Assembly: GCF_900141735.1 (NCBI RefSeq)
Contig: NZ_FQYO01000003.1
Coordinates: 666,076 to 730,075 of the forward strand
Source: Wenxinia saemankumensis
GTDB lineage: Bacteria > Pseudomonadota > Alphaproteobacteria > Rhodobacterales > Rhodobacteraceae
Direction: 5' to 3'
Length of the DNA stretch: 64,000 nt
Of this stretch, positions 1 through 9,890 are shown in pieces. The notes below the pieces were generated by a model. It saw nothing but the letters and a program-made list of their open reading frames with translations. It ran no database searches and had not been told where the DNA came from. The translations under genes were made by a program, and so were the position numbers. The first letter of the stretch is position 1. Each line of letters opens with the position of its first letter.

Positions 1-429
1 TGGATCGAGCGGGACGGGCTGAAGGACGCGCTGCCGGGGCTGGGCATCGGGTCCATCGTCTTCATCCCGCTGGCGCAGGGGATGCTGACGAAGAAGTATC
101 TCGGCGGCGTGCCCGAGGACAGCCGCGCCGCGCAGGGCAAGTCGCTGGACGCGCACCGGATCAACGACCGCAGCATCGAGGCGCTGCGCGGCCTTGATGC
201 CCTCGCCGAGGAGCGGGGCCAGACCCTCGCCCAGATGGCGCTGGCCTGGGTGCTGCGGAACGGCGGCATCACCTCGGCCCTGATCGGCGCCTCGCGGCCC
301 GAGCAGGTGGTGGATTGCGTCGGCGCGATCCGGACCCCCGACTTCACCGAGGACGAGCTGAAGCGCATCGACGAGCTGGCGGACGAGGACAGCTTCGCCG
401 CCTGGGCGAAGGAGGCCGCGGGGGCCTGA
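1..429 (+). CDS. Aldo/keto reductase, C-terminal part (L-glyceraldehyde 3-phosphate reductase type)
   Basis: The reading frame is open from the first base, so the gene starts outside the window; 142 codons and a stop are visible. The segment FIPLAQGMLTKKYLGG, the later ALAWVLRN and the cofactor-binding SALIGASRPEQ are typical of the NADPH-dependent aldo/keto reductase barrel. The resemblance is closest to the YghZ/Gpr branch, which reduces L-glyceraldehyde 3-phosphate and other small aldehydes in the cytoplasm. The catalytic Asp-Tyr-Lys-His residues lie upstream and cannot be checked. The family is sure; the exact substrate is inferred. Confidence 0.85.
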   Translation, partial: WIERDGLKDALPGLGIGSIVFIPLAQGMLTKKYLGGVPEDSRAAQGKSLDAHRINDRSIEALRGLDALAEERGQTLAQMALAWVLRNGGITSALIGASRPEQVVDCVGAIRTPDFTEDELKRIDELADEDSFAAWAKEAAGA

Positions 430-580
430 GCCAGTGCCCCGAGCTAGTGCCCCGAGCCGGGGTCCCGGCCGGGTCCGGGCCGGACCCGGGCGAGGGCCGG
501 GGGCTGGACGGGGGGCAGGATCGGCTTGCATCGCCTCCCCGCTTCGGCGGAGGTTGCGCGCGATCCCGAGGAGGCCCCCC

Positions 581-1402
581 ATGACGTCCGAGCTGTGCAT
601 CCACCACGTCCCCACCGGCGAGACCGAGGTGGTCCTCAGTACCGGGGAGCATATCGAGGCGCCGAACTGGCACCCGGACGGCTGGCTGCTCGTCAACGGC
701 GGCGGGCGGCTCTACCGCGTGCCGCTGGACGCCCCCGAGCTGCAGCCGGTGGATACCGGCGCCGCCACACGGCTGAACAACGATCACGGCTTCTCGCCGG
801 ACGGGCGCACCATCGCCCTGTCGGACCATTCCGGGGGGCGGGGGTCCTGCATCTGGACCATGCCGGTGGGCGGCGGGGACCTCACGCGGGTCACCAGCCG
901 CACGCCGTCCTGGTGGCATGCCTGGTCGCCCGACGGGGCCCGCCACGCCTATGCCGCCGCGCGCGAGGGGCGGACGGTCCTGATCCATACCTGCGCGGCG
1001 GACGGGTCGGACGAACGCTGCCTCACCCCCGGCTTCGATCATTGCGACGGCCCCGACTACACGCCGGACGGCGCGTGGATCTGGTTCAACGGCGAACGGG
1101 ACGGGCAGGTCGATCTCTGGCGCGTCCGGCCGGACGGGACCGAGCTCGAGCGGATGACCGAGGGGCCGGAGGTGGACTGGTTCCCCCATCCCTCCCCGGA
1201 CGGGATGCATGTCCTCTGGCTCGCCTATCCGGCCGGCACCGAGGGCCATCCCGGCGGGCTCGACGTGGCGCTGCGGCTGATGCCGCAATCGGGCGGCGCG
1301 GGCGAGACGGTGGTCGAGCTGCATGGCGGGCAGGGCACGATCAACGTCCCCTGCTGGGAGCCGGACGGGCGGGCCTTCGCCTTCATGCGCTACGGGGCGT
1401 GA
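581..1402 (+). CDS. TolB/PD40-type beta-propeller protein
   Basis: A 273-residue protein made of repeated units of the WD40-like PD40 type ([65 protein letters not shown]), giving about six propeller blades. I see no signal peptide, unlike periplasmic TolB, so it is probably cytoplasmic. The ATG at 581 follows a GAGGAGG ribosome site with 6-nt spacing; an open frame continues upstream but has no better start. Its stop overlaps the GTG start of nadD by four bases, so the two are translationally coupled. Its substrate or partner is unknown. Confidence 0.8.
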   Translation: MTSELCIHHVPTGETEVVLSTGEHIEAPNWHPDGWLLVNGGGRLYRVPLDAPELQPVDTGAATRLNNDHGFSPDGRTIALSDHSGGRGSCIWTMPVGGGDLTRVTSRTPSWWHAWSPDGARHAYAAAREGRTVLIHTCAADGSDERCLTPGFDHCDGPDYTPDGAWIWFNGERDGQVDLWRVRPDGTELERMTEGPEVDWFPHPSPDGMHVLWLAYPAGTEGHPGGLDVALRLMPQSGGAGETVVELHGGQGTINVPCWEPDGRAFAFMRYGA

Positions 1403-2100
1403 GCGCGCCGGGCGACCTCGTCGTCCCGCCCGCCGGGCGGGGACGGCGGATCGGCCTGCTGGGCGGCAGCTTCGATCCGCCCCATGCCGGGCATGTCGCG
1501 ATCACCGAGGCAGCGCTGACGCGGTTCGGCCTGACGGATGTCTGGTGGCTGGTGTCGCCCGGCAACCCGCTGAAGGCGCGCGGGCCCGCGCCCATGGCGC
1601 GCCGGATCGCCGCGGCGCGGGCGCTGCCCCTGGACCCGCGAGTGACGGTGACGGGGCTCGAGGCCGGGCTCGGCACGCGCTACACTGCGGACACGATCCG
1701 CGCGCTGGCCCGGGCGCGGCCGGGATGCCGCTTCGTCTGGCTGATGGGGGCGGACAACCTCTCGCAGATCCACCTGTGGGACGATTGGCGGGCGATCTTC
1801 GACACGGTGCCGGTCGGGGTGCTCGCCCGGCCGGGGATGCGGGCGCGGGCGCTGCTCTCGCCGGCGGCGCGGACCTACCGCACCGCGCGGCTGCCGGGCC
1901 GGGCGGCCCGCCGCCTGCCGATGGAGGGGCCGCCGGCCTGGTGCTTCGTCAACCTGCCGATGAGCGGCGCCTCCTCGACCGCGATCCGGGCCGGGGGCGG
2001 CTGGGGCGGGGCGCCAGGCGGGCTGTCCGGCCGGGCGCCCCGCGCCGGGCGCCGGCCGAGTGAAGCGGCCGGGACCGCGGCGCCGGTCGCCAGCGCCTAG
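1399..2100 (+). CDS. nadD: Nicotinate-nucleotide adenylyltransferase
   Basis: NadD transfers AMP from ATP to nicotinate mononucleotide, making deamido-NAD in the cytoplasmic NAD pathway. The nucleotidyltransferase signature [11 protein letters not shown] lies near residue 22. The adenine-binding segment [19 protein letters not shown] and the late SSTAIR motif are also present. The GTG start at 1399 overlaps the stop of the upstream propeller gene (GTGA). The protein is 233 residues; about 30 residues after SSTAIR are Gly/Ala/Arg-rich and look like an extra tail. In many alphaproteobacteria nadD lies beside proA, obgE or rsfS; here the neighbours differ. Confidence 0.93.
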   Translation: MSAPGDLVVPPAGRGRRIGLLGGSFDPPHAGHVAITEAALTRFGLTDVWWLVSPGNPLKARGPAPMARRIAAARALPLDPRVTVTGLEAGLGTRYTADTIRALARARPGCRFVWLMGADNLSQIHLWDDWRAIFDTVPVGVLARPGMRARALLSPAARTYRTARLPGRAARRLPMEGPPAWCFVNLPMSGASSTAIRAGGGWGGAPGGLSGRAPRAGRRPSEAAGTAAPVASA

Positions 2101-2312
2101 CCCGGTCGCGGCGCGCCCCCGCCGATCGGGGCGTTACGCCGCGGACGGACCGGCGCTCCCGCTAGGGGGCGCGCTGCGGACGCGGGAAACGGTTTTGTCA
2201 CCCGCCCCGGTCGACCGGCGCATCCGGCGGCGGCCCCGAGGGACGGCGGGCCGACGCCGTCGTGATGCCCCGGCCCTTCGGTTCGGCGCCCCGGGACAGT
2301 AGGGTCCGCCGC

Positions 2313-3893
2313 ATGAAAGCTCCGACTCGCCGCCAGTTCCTCGCCGCCGCCCTGTCCTCGGCCGGCACGCTCGCCCTCGCCGCCCCGCCGGAGCGGGCGA
2401 TCCGCCCCCTCGCACGGCCCTCGGCCGGTGCGCCGCCCGTCCTGCCGACCCTGTCGCCCGAGGCGCGCCCGACGATGGAGGACCTGATCGCCGAGGCGGG
2501 TCTGGGCGGCACCGTCGGCTTCGCCCTCGCCGACCCGGCGAGCGGCGTGCTTCTGGAGTCCGGCGCGGCGGACACGCGGCTGCCCCCGGCGAGCACGCTG
2601 AAATCGGTGACGACCCTCTATGCGCTGGACCGGCTGGGTCCGGATCATCGCTGGACGACGCGGGTGCTGGGGACGGCGCCGGTCGTGGACGGCACGCTGG
2701 ACGGCGACCTGATCCTGGCCGGCGGGGGCGATCCCGTGCTGGACACCAACGCCCTGGCCGAGCTTGCCGCCGCCCTGTCGGATGCGGGGCTCGCCGCGGT
2801 GAGCGGACGCTTCCTCGTCTGGGGCGGGGCGCTTCCCTATCTGGAGGAGATCGAGCCGGGCCAGCTCGATCACCTGGGCTACAATCCGGCCGTGTCGGGG
2901 CTGAACCTCAATTTCAACCGCGTGAACTTCACCTGGCAGCGGGCCGGCGCCGACTACACGCTGGCGATGGATGCCCGGTCCGACCTGTACCAACCCGAGG
3001 TCACGATGGCGCGGATGCGCGTCGTCGACCGCTCGATGCCGGTCTACACCTACGAGGGGGACGCCACGTCCGACCGCTGGACGGTGGCGAAGGCGCGGCT
3101 GGGCGAGGCCGGCTCGCGCTGGCTGCCCGTGCGGCACCCCGCGCTCTATGCCGGGGACGTGATGCGCACCTTCGCCGCCGCGCGCGGCCTCACCCTGCCG
3201 GCGGCCGAGGAGATCGCCGCGCTGCCCGCCGGGACGGTCGAGCTCGCCGCGCGCGAGAGCGCCCCCCTGACCGAGATCGCGCGCGACATGCTCTACTACT
3301 CGACCAACCTCACGGCAGAGGTCTTGGGAATGAGCGCGGCCGCGACCGAGGGCCCGCTGGAGAGCCATGCCGAGAGCGCGGCGCGGATGACGGCCTGGTT
3401 CGCGGAGAGGTTCGGGGCCGGCCCGGTCTTCGCCGACCATTCGGGGCTGAGCGACGCGACGGCAATCAGCGCCGCCGAGATGGCCGGGATGCTGGTCGCG
3501 GTGGAGGCGGAGGGCTCGCTGCTGCCGCTGCTCAAGCCGATCCCGCTGACCGACGGGGCGGGGGCGCCGCTGACCTTCCCGCGCGGAGAGGTGGCCGCCA
3601 AGACGGGCACGCTGAACTTCGTCTCGGCCCTCGCCGGCTACATCGAGACGCTGGAGGGCGATCGCCTCGCCTTCGCGATCCTCTGCGCCAACGCGGAACG
3701 GCGGGAAGAGGTGGCCGATTCGCAGGACGACCTGCCGGAGGGCGCCTCGTACTACAACGGCCGGGCGAAGCGCCTTCAGCAGCGGATGCTGCAGCGCTGG
3801 GGCCTGGTCGGGGTGGACGACGACGTCATGGTCCCCGAGGCCGCGGCGCTGGCGCCGGTGGACGACGTCACGCCCGGGCCCGGCGGCGGGTAA
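2313..3893 (+). CDS. dacB: D-alanyl-D-alanine carboxypeptidase/endopeptidase (PBP4 family, S13)
   Basis: Penicillin-binding protein 4 homologue that trims or cleaves peptidoglycan peptides in the periplasm. The N-terminus (RRQFLAAALSSAGTLALA) resembles a Tat-type signal with twin arginines. All three active-site motifs are present: S94-T-L-K97, S330-T-N332 and K430-T-G. The protein has 526 residues, normal for S13 enzymes. The ATG at 2313 was chosen because it places the signal peptide at the N-terminus; the longer open frame from 2262 adds an implausible basic leader. It is a single gene with about 210 bp of GC-rich DNA upstream. Confidence 0.92.
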   Translation: MKAPTRRQFLAAALSSAGTLALAAPPERAIRPLARPSAGAPPVLPTLSPEARPTMEDLIAEAGLGGTVGFALADPASGVLLESGAADTRLPPASTLKSVTTLYALDRLGPDHRWTTRVLGTAPVVDGTLDGDLILAGGGDPVLDTNALAELAAALSDAGLAAVSGRFLVWGGALPYLEEIEPGQLDHLGYNPAVSGLNLNFNRVNFTWQRAGADYTLAMDARSDLYQPEVTMARMRVVDRSMPVYTYEGDATSDRWTVAKARLGEAGSRWLPVRHPALYAGDVMRTFAAARGLTLPAAEEIAALPAGTVELAARESAPLTEIARDMLYYSTNLTAEVLGMSAAATEGPLESHAESAARMTAWFAERFGAGPVFADHSGLSDATAISAAEMAGMLVAVEAEGSLLPLLKPIPLTDGAGAPLTFPRGEVAAKTGTLNFVSALAGYIETLEGDRLAFAILCANAERREEVADSQDDLPEGASYYNGRAKRLQQRMLQRWGLVGVDDDVMVPEAAALAPVDDVTPGPGGG

Positions 3894-3977
3894 GGGGGCG
3901 CTCCGGCACGCCGAGCGGAGCGTCTTCCCGACCGCGGGTGCCCACGAAAGCAGTCCGGGCGGGAGGGGGGAGCCTGC

Positions 3978-4682
3978 TCAGGCGGCGCGCCTCGCGCTCT
4001 GCGCGGCGCGCAGCGCGATGAGGAGGAGCGCGGCGAGGGCGGCGGCGGTGACGAGGGGCAAGGCGGGGCCGTTCTTGACGGCGATGCCGAGCAGGGCCCA
4101 GCCGACGGCGAGGCCGTAGGTCCATTCGGGCGTCCGGGACTGGACCGCCCAGGCGATCAGCGCCGCGGCGGCGATGGCGACGAAGGCCCAGCCATAGGAG
4201 TCCGGCCCGATCCCGTAGCCGGCGAGGGTCGCGGCGATCGAGACCCAGCTCGCCGCCGTCAGCCACCCGGCATAGAGCGCCACCGGCGCCCGCAGCGTCC
4301 AGCGGGACCGGTCGTCGCGCGGGGCGCGCAGCAGCGCCGCGATGGCGAAGCCGGCCATCGCCACGATGGCGAGGGTGGCCCAGACCGCGCTCTGCGTCGC
4401 GATCCAGAGCCACGGCACCCCGATGGCGAGAGAGGCGATCAGCGGGGCGCGCACCGCGTCCCACCACGCGTCCTGCCGGTGTGCCCAGAGACCCCAGAGC
4501 GCCGAGACCACGAGCCAGGCGTAGATCGGACCCCAGATCGAGAAGGCCCAGCCGGCGGGCTGCGCGGGCGGATCGGTCTGCGGGATGGGCAGCTGGTTGG
4601 TCTCGAACCCGTCGAAGGACCAGAAGAACGGCGCGGCGGCGAAGCCGAGCGCGGCGAGAAGGGTGAGCACGGCGCGGATCAT
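3978..4682 (-). CDS. TspO/MBR-related tryptophan-rich membrane protein
   Basis: A 234-residue, very hydrophobic protein with about seven membrane segments and many tryptophans (GWAFSIWGPIYAWLV, PWLWIATQSAVWATL, LYAGWLTAASWVSIAA). The first part resembles TspO/MBR proteins, outer-membrane tetrapyrrole-binding sensors that affect photosynthesis gene expression in Rhodobacter. It is longer than the classical five-helix TspO of about 160 residues and belongs to the extended family often annotated as tryptophan-rich sensory protein. The start at 4682 was chosen because the hydrophobic N-terminus begins there. Ligand and role are inferred. Confidence 0.7.
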   Translation of the reverse strand: MIRAVLTLLAALGFAAAPFFWSFDGFETNQLPIPQTDPPAQPAGWAFSIWGPIYAWLVVSALWGLWAHRQDAWWDAVRAPLIASLAIGVPWLWIATQSAVWATLAIVAMAGFAIAALLRAPRDDRSRWTLRAPVALYAGWLTAASWVSIAATLAGYGIGPDSYGWAFVAIAAAALIAWAVQSRTPEWTYGLAVGWALLGIAVKNGPALPLVTAAALAALLLIALRAAQSARRAA

Positions 4683-5155
4683 GGGGGCATGACGCCGGCA
4701 CCCGCTGGGCGGTTCCCGAAGCGGCGGGGCCGCAGCCGGCCCGTGCCCCGATGCCCGCGCATCCGGCACCGCGAGCGGGACGGCACCGGAGCCCTGCCGA
4801 CCGGGGGCGGAGGATGCCGGGGCCCGCCCGGAGGACAGGTCGTACATGGCCGGGCGCCCCCGACCGAGTTGGCCGGGCGGCGAAGGACGGCGCCGCCCGC
4901 AGGGGCGGGATCGCCGTACCTCGCCGGGCGCGCGACCCCGGGTTCGGGCGACGAAGGACGGCGCCGCCCGGTCATGCGCGCGCCCTCGTCCGGATCGGGT
5001 CGGGCGGTACGCGGGTCCGGGCGGGGTCGTCAGGAAAGGGGCGGCGCCCGGGGCCGGGCCGGTGTTCCGGCGGCGGGGCCCTGGCCGCGCCGGCCCACCG
5101 CCTTCCGACGGAGGTGGCGGGCCCGCCGCGCCCCGGGGCGCCCGGGCCCGGCCGG
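4683..5155. other. Intergenic region between the TspO-like gene and serS
   Basis: This is 473 bases of extremely GC-rich DNA with no ORF that looks like a protein: all frames give Arg/Pro/Gly-rich translations without recognisable motifs. It contains a degenerate repeated hairpin unit, listed separately. Both flanking genes point left, so the promoter of the TspO-like gene should lie here, but I cannot point to a convincing one. Confidence 0.5.
4842..4970. repeat. Two-copy imperfect hairpin repeat
   Basis: Two copies of a unit of about 55-60 bp occur at about 4842-4900 and 4916-4971. They share the exact 19-mer CGAAGGACGGCGCCGCCCG at 4881-4899 and 4952-4970, and each copy begins with GTAC. 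In the first copy GGGCGGCG and CGCCGCCC form an 8-bp stem around AAGGACGG. A weaker third copy may follow from 5007. It resembles a REP-like intergenic palindrome or a transcription-stopping structure; its function is unknown. Confidence 0.5.
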
Positions 5156-6583
5156 TCAGGCGAAGGTCCCGTCGGCGAGGATGCGGGTCCGGCCGCGCAG
5201 ATAGGGGGCCAGCACCTCGGGCAGGGTGACGGAGCCGTCCTCCTCCTGCCCGTTCTCGAGGACCGCGATCAGCGTGCGCCCGACGGCGAGGCCGGAGCCG
5301 TTCAGCGTGTGGACGAAATCCGGCCGCCCGCCGCCCTCGGGGCGGTAGCGGGCATTCATCCGCCGGGCCTGGAAGGCGCCGCAGGTCGAGATCGAGCTGA
5401 TCTCGCGGTAGGTGTCCTGGCCCGGCAGCCAGACCTCCAGATCGTAGGTCCGGCGCGCCCCGGCCCCCATGTCGCCGGCGCAGAGCAGCATCCGGCGGTA
5501 GGGCAGGTTCAGCGCCTGCAACACGCTCTCCGCCGCCTCGGTCATGCGAAGATGCTCGGCCTCCGAGGTCTCGGGCGTGCAGATCGTCACCATCTCGCAT
5601 TTCTCGAACTGGTGCTGCCGCAGCATCCCGGCGGTATCGCGGCCCGCGCTGCCGGCCTCGGACCGGAAGCACTGGGTGAGCGCGACCATGCGCATCGGCA
5701 GGGCGGCGGCCTCGACCGTCTGGCCGTGGACCATGTTGGTGAGCGTGACCTCGGCCGTCGGGATCAGCCAGAATTCCTCATGCGTCGGCGCTGCAGAGAA
5801 TGCCTTCTCAACAGTCGCGGCGAAACTTGCAACGTCCTTCACAGACCTGACGTCCTCAAAAGTTACATAATTTTCGAGTACGCTACGGGCGATTTTTCCA
5901 CGACCGGTCATGGATGCGCCGAAAAATGAGTCGTCGGCGAACTTGGGGAGTTGCCCTGTTCCAACCATCATTTCGTCTCTGACGAGTATCGGCGTCCAAG
6001 TCTCACTTAGGCCGTTCGTCTCGACATGATGGTCGATCATGAACTGGCCGAGGGCGCGGTGCAGCCGCGCGGCGGCGCCCCGCAGCACGACGAATCGCGA
6101 TCCCGACAGGCGGGCGGCGGCCTCGAAGTCGAGACCGTCCTTCACCGCCGGGATCTGGTAATGCTCGCGCGGCGCGAAGGAGAAGTTGCGCGGCGCCCCC
6201 CAGCGGGCCTGCTCGACATTGTCCGCCTCGTCCGCGCCCTCGGGCACGTCGTCCATCGGCAGGTTCGGCAGGCCGAGCAGCGCGTCCCGCAGGTCCTCGT
6301 CCCTGGCCTTCGCCGCCTCGGTCAGGCGCTGGCCCTCGGCCTTCTTCTGCGACACCTCGGCGCGCAGCCGCTCGAACTCGGCCTCGTCGCCGCTGGCCTT
6401 GGCCCGGCCGATCTCCTTCGCGGCGCGGTTCTGCTCGGCCTGCAGCGTCTCGGCCTCGTGGATCAGCGCGCGCCGCTCGGCATCGAGCGCGAGGAGGGAG
6501 GACGACATCGGCGCCAGGCCGCGCGCGGAGAGGGCGCGGTCGAAGGCGTCGGGGGCTTCGCGGATGTCCTTGATGTCGTGCAT
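5156..6583 (-). CDS. serS: Seryl-tRNA synthetase
   Basis: Class II synthetase that charges tRNA-Ser. The N-terminal coiled-coil arm covers about residues 25-105. Motif 2 ([16 protein letters not shown]) and motif 3 ([17 protein letters not shown]) are intact, so the enzyme should be active. At 475 residues it is about 45 longer than usual. The excess lies between GTGQLPKF (residues 208-215) and WLIPTAEV (from 272), where ordinary SerRS has only about a dozen residues. DNA at about 5785-6030 is visibly AT-richer (42% GC in 5821-5880 by my count). The start [11 protein letters not shown] at 6583 is the canonical N-terminus. Confidence 0.95.
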   Translation of the reverse strand: MHDIKDIREAPDAFDRALSARGLAPMSSSLLALDAERRALIHEAETLQAEQNRAAKEIGRAKASGDEAEFERLRAEVSQKKAEGQRLTEAAKARDEDLRDALLGLPNLPMDDVPEGADEADNVEQARWGAPRNFSFAPREHYQIPAVKDGLDFEAAARLSGSRFVVLRGAAARLHRALGQFMIDHHVETNGLSETWTPILVRDEMMVGTGQLPKFADDSFFGASMTGRGKIARSVLENYVTFEDVRSVKDVASFAATVEKAFSAAPTHEEFWLIPTAEVTLTNMVHGQTVEAAALPMRMVALTQCFRSEAGSAGRDTAGMLRQHQFEKCEMVTICTPETSEAEHLRMTEAAESVLQALNLPYRRMLLCAGDMGAGARRTYDLEVWLPGQDTYREISSISTCGAFQARRMNARYRPEGGGRPDFVHTLNGSGLAVGRTLIAVLENGQEEDGSVTLPEVLAPYLRGRTRILADGTFA

Positions 6584-6975
6584 GGGCTCTCTCCCATCGG
6601 TGGCCGGAGGGTCGGGGCGACGGCCGGGCGGCCGGGCCCCCGCGGCGCGATATGCACCGGAACCGGGGCGAGGGGAACCCGGGCCACCCGAGCGGCGGTC
6701 GGGGCAGGGATCGGCCGGGGCAGGACATGGCAAGGGCGGGTTCGGGGGCCGCGCGACCCAGCGTCGCGGGGGCGGGGCGCCGCCCCCTCTGGCCCCGCCG
6801 GGCCGGGGCCCTTATATGCCGCCCGATCCCGCGGCGCGCCGCCCGCGGTTGTCACCACCGGGCCCGGTGCCTAGGGTGCCGCGACTTCGGGGCAGGGGCC
6901 CCGGCCGGCCCGCGGCGGCCGGCGGCGCGCCAGACGACACGGCCGGACAGCCCGGCCCGTACGACAAGGACCGAC
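6584..6975. other. Divergent intergenic region serS/yajC
   Basis: This is 392 bases, very GC-rich, between divergent serS and yajC. I see no convincing coding sequence. It should hold both promoters; the best candidate for the rightward one is listed separately. Confidence 0.5.
6849..6877 (+). promoter_or_regulatory. Candidate sigma70 promoter for yajC-secD-secF
   Basis: TTGTCA at 6849-6854 and TAGGGT at 6872-6877 are separated by 17 bases, about 100 bp before the yajC start. This is a reasonable match to the alphaproteobacterial housekeeping consensus, predicted by eye only. Confidence 0.4.
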
Positions 6976-7260
6976 ATGCAAGGTTTCGAATCCCTCATCC
7001 CGCTGATCCTGATCTTCGCGATCATGTATTTCCTGCTGATCCGTCCCCAGCAGAAGAAGCTGAAGCAGCACCAGGCGATGGTCGCGGCGCTGCGGCGGGG
7101 CGACCAGGTCGTCACCCAGGGCGGCATCCTCGGCAAGGTGACCAAGGTCAAGGACGACAACGAGATCGAGATCGAGATCGCGCCCGGCACCAACGTGCGC
7201 GTCGTGCGGTCGACCATCGCGACCGTCATGACCAAGACCGAGCCGGCGAAGGCGTCCTGA
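6976..7260 (+). CDS. yajC: Preprotein translocase subunit YajC
   Basis: Small 94-residue inner-membrane protein with one membrane segment (residues about 7-24, LIPLILIFAIMYFLLIRPQ) and a cytoplasmic basic domain (GDQVVTQGGILGKV), exactly the YajC pattern. It associates with SecDF and YidC at the SecYEG translocon. It is followed after four bases by secD and then secF, the usual operon. Confidence 0.96.
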   Translation: MQGFESLIPLILIFAIMYFLLIRPQQKKLKQHQAMVAALRRGDQVVTQGGILGKVTKVKDDNEIEIEIAPGTNVRVVRSTIATVMTKTEPAKAS

Positions 7261-7264
7261 TCCC

Positions 7265-8899
7265 ATGCTGCACATCCCGCTCTGGCGCCGGATCCTGATC
7301 GTCCTCGTCTGCCTGGCGGGGATCGTCTTCGCCCTGCCCAACGCCTTCTACGACCGGGTGGAGCGGCACAACGACGCCGCCGCGGCGGGCGAGGCGGATG
7401 CCGGCTGGCCGGACTGGCTGCCGAACGACCTCGTCAATCTCGGACTCGACCTGCGGGGCGGGGCGCATCTCGTCGCCGAGGTGCAGGTCGAGGACGTCTA
7501 CGCCAGCCGGATGGACGCGCTCTGGCCGGACGTGCGCGACGCGCTGGCGGCGGAGCGGGATACGCTGGGCTTCGTCACCCGGGTCGAGGACGGCCCGGCG
7601 GACGTGCTGCGGGTGCAGGTCTCGAACGCCGAGCAGGCCCAGCGCGCGGCCGAGATCGTGCGCGGCCTCGCCCGGCCGGTCTCGTCGCTGTCGGCGGCGG
7701 GGGCCTCGGACCTCGTGGTCTCGGTGTCCGGCGGCGTGGTGAGCGTGCAGCTCTCGGAGGCAGAGCGCGCCGCCACCGACAACCGCACCGTCCAGCAGGC
7801 GCTGGAGATCGTGCGCCGCCGGATCGACGAGGTCGGCACGCGGGAGCCGACCATCGCCCGCCAGGGCGAGGACCGGATCCTCGTGCAGGTGCCGGGCGTC
7901 GGCTCGGCGCAGGAGGTGAAGGACATCATCGGCACCACCGCGCAGCTGACCTTCAATCCCGTCATCCGCACCACGCAGGACCCCGAGGCCGATCCCGGCA
8001 TCGGAAACATGCTGGTGCCCGACGTGGGGGGGACGGGCCTCTATTACGTGCTGGAGCGGGCGCCGGTCGTGACCGGGGACGAGCTGACGGATGCGCAGCC
8101 CTCCTTCGACCAGAACAGCAACCCGGCCGTGTCCTTCCGCTTCGACCCGACCGGCGCGCGCGCCTTCGGCGATTACACGGCGCAGAACATCGGCGAGCCC
8201 TTCGCCATCGTCCTCGACAACGAGGTGATCTCGGCCCCCGTGATCCAGTCCCACATCCCGGGCGGGTCGGGCATCATCACCGGGCAGTTCACGGTCGAGG
8301 AATCGACCAACCTCGCCGTCCTGCTGCGCGCCGGCGCCCTGCCGGCGGAGCTGACCTTCCTCGAGGAACGGACGATCGGGCCGGAGCTCGGCCAGGACAG
8401 CATCGATGCGGGCAGCGTCGCGGGGATCGTCGGCCTCGTGGCCGTGATCTTCTTCATGGTGGCGACCTACGGGCTGTTCGGCGTCTTCGGCTCGATCGCG
8501 CTGCTGATCAACGTGGCGCTGCTGATCGCGGTGCTCAGCGTCATCGGCGGCACGCTGACCCTGCCGGGCATCGCGGGGATCGTGCTGACCATGGGCATGG
8601 CGGTCGATGCCAACGTCCTCGTCTTCGAGCGCATCCGCGAGGAGCTGAAGACGGCGCGCGGCCCGGCCCGCGCGATCGAACTGGGCTACGAGAAGGCGCT
8701 GTCGGCGATCGTCGATTCGAACTTCACCACCTTCATGACGGCGGTGATCCTGTTCGCCCTCGGCGCGGGGCCGGTCCGCGGCTTCGCCATCACGCTGGGG
8801 CTCGGGATCCTCACCTCCGTCTTCACCGCGATCTTCGTCACGCGCCTGATGATCGTGATCTGGTACAACCGGCGCCGTCCCCGGACCATCGAGGTGTGA
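7265..8899 (+). CDS. secD: Protein translocase subunit SecD
   Basis: SecD uses proton motive force to help pull secreted proteins across the inner membrane. The 544-residue protein has an N-terminal membrane segment, the D1 motif region LVNLGLDLRGGAHLVAEV, a large periplasmic domain, and a C-terminal RND-type block of membrane segments from about residue 375. The latter includes GIVLTMGMAVDANVLVFERIREE, a conserved SecD signature. It starts four bases after yajC. Confidence 0.97.
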   Translation: MLHIPLWRRILIVLVCLAGIVFALPNAFYDRVERHNDAAAAGEADAGWPDWLPNDLVNLGLDLRGGAHLVAEVQVEDVYASRMDALWPDVRDALAAERDTLGFVTRVEDGPADVLRVQVSNAEQAQRAAEIVRGLARPVSSLSAAGASDLVVSVSGGVVSVQLSEAERAATDNRTVQQALEIVRRRIDEVGTREPTIARQGEDRILVQVPGVGSAQEVKDIIGTTAQLTFNPVIRTTQDPEADPGIGNMLVPDVGGTGLYYVLERAPVVTGDELTDAQPSFDQNSNPAVSFRFDPTGARAFGDYTAQNIGEPFAIVLDNEVISAPVIQSHIPGGSGIITGQFTVEESTNLAVLLRAGALPAELTFLEERTIGPELGQDSIDAGSVAGIVGLVAVIFFMVATYGLFGVFGSIALLINVALLIAVLSVIGGTLTLPGIAGIVLTMGMAVDANVLVFERIREELKTARGPARAIELGYEKALSAIVDSNFTTFMTAVILFALGAGPVRGFAITLGLGILTSVFTAIFVTRLMIVIWYNRRRPRTIEV

Positions 8900-8903
8900 T
8901 GAG

Positions 8904-9875
8904 ATGCGACTGAGGCTCGTTCCCGACCAGACAAACATCAACTTCTTCCGCGCGGCGCGGATCACCTTCGGCGCGTCGGTCGTCGCGATGATCGCCTCGG
9001 TGATCGTGTTCTTCGCGATGGGGCTGAACTACGGCATCGACTTCACCGGCGGCACGACGATCCGCACCGACAGCCCGACGGCCGTCGACGTGGGCGAGTA
9101 CCGGGCCGCGCTGACCCCGCTGGAGCTGGGGGACGTGGCGGTGACGCAGGTCTTCGATCCGTCCTTCGACGCCGACCAGCACGTCGCCAGCGTGCGGATC
9201 CAGACGCAGGAGGGGCAGGAGGCGATCACCCAGTCCACCATCTCGCGGGTCCAGGCGGCGCTGCAGGCGGTCGATCCCGAGATCACCTTCACCAGCGTCG
9301 AGAGCGTCGGGCCCAAGGTGTCGGGCGAGCTCGTCCTCACCGCCGTCCTCGCCGTGGGCGGGGCGCTGGCGGCGATCTGCTTCTACATCTGGCTGCGATT
9401 CGAGTGGCAGTTCGCCATGGGCGCGCTGGCGGCGCTGCTGCATGACGTGGTGATCACGATCGGGGTCTTCTCATTGCTGCAGATCCGCTTCGACCTCGCG
9501 ATCATCGCGGCCCTGCTGACCATCGTCGGCTACTCGATCAACGACACCGTCGTCGTCTTCGACCGCGCGCGCGAGAACCTGCGCAAGTTCAAGACGATGC
9601 CATTGATCGACGTGCTGAACCTCAGCGCCAACGAGACGCTGAGCCGCACCGTCATGACCTCCGGCACGACGCTGATCGCGCTGATCGCGCTGCTGGTCCT
9701 CGGCGGCGACGTGATCCGGGGCTTCGTCTTCGCGATCACCTTCGGCATCGTGATCGGCACCTATTCCTCGATCTACGTCGCCAAGAACATCGTCCTCATG
9801 CTGGGCGTGAAGCGCGACTGGTCGAAGGAGGCCGGCAGCAAGGTGAAGGGCAAGTACGCGGATATCGACGCCTGA
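8904..9875 (+). CDS. secF: Protein translocase subunit SecF
   Basis: Partner of SecD in the SecDF-YajC complex. The 323-residue protein has a first membrane segment, the short periplasmic region with GLNYGIDFTGGTTIRTD, and five further membrane segments containing IVGYSINDTVVVFDRARENLR, the SecF hallmark. It begins four bases after secD, so the three genes are one transcription unit. Confidence 0.97.
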   Translation: MRLRLVPDQTNINFFRAARITFGASVVAMIASVIVFFAMGLNYGIDFTGGTTIRTDSPTAVDVGEYRAALTPLELGDVAVTQVFDPSFDADQHVASVRIQTQEGQEAITQSTISRVQAALQAVDPEITFTSVESVGPKVSGELVLTAVLAVGGALAAICFYIWLRFEWQFAMGALAALLHDVVITIGVFSLLQIRFDLAIIAALLTIVGYSINDTVVVFDRARENLRKFKTMPLIDVLNLSANETLSRTVMTSGTTLIALIALLVLGGDVIRGFVFAITFGIVIGTYSSIYVAKNIVLMLGVKRDWSKEAGSKVKGKYADIDA

Positions 9876-9890
9876 TCTCCTGCCCGGACG

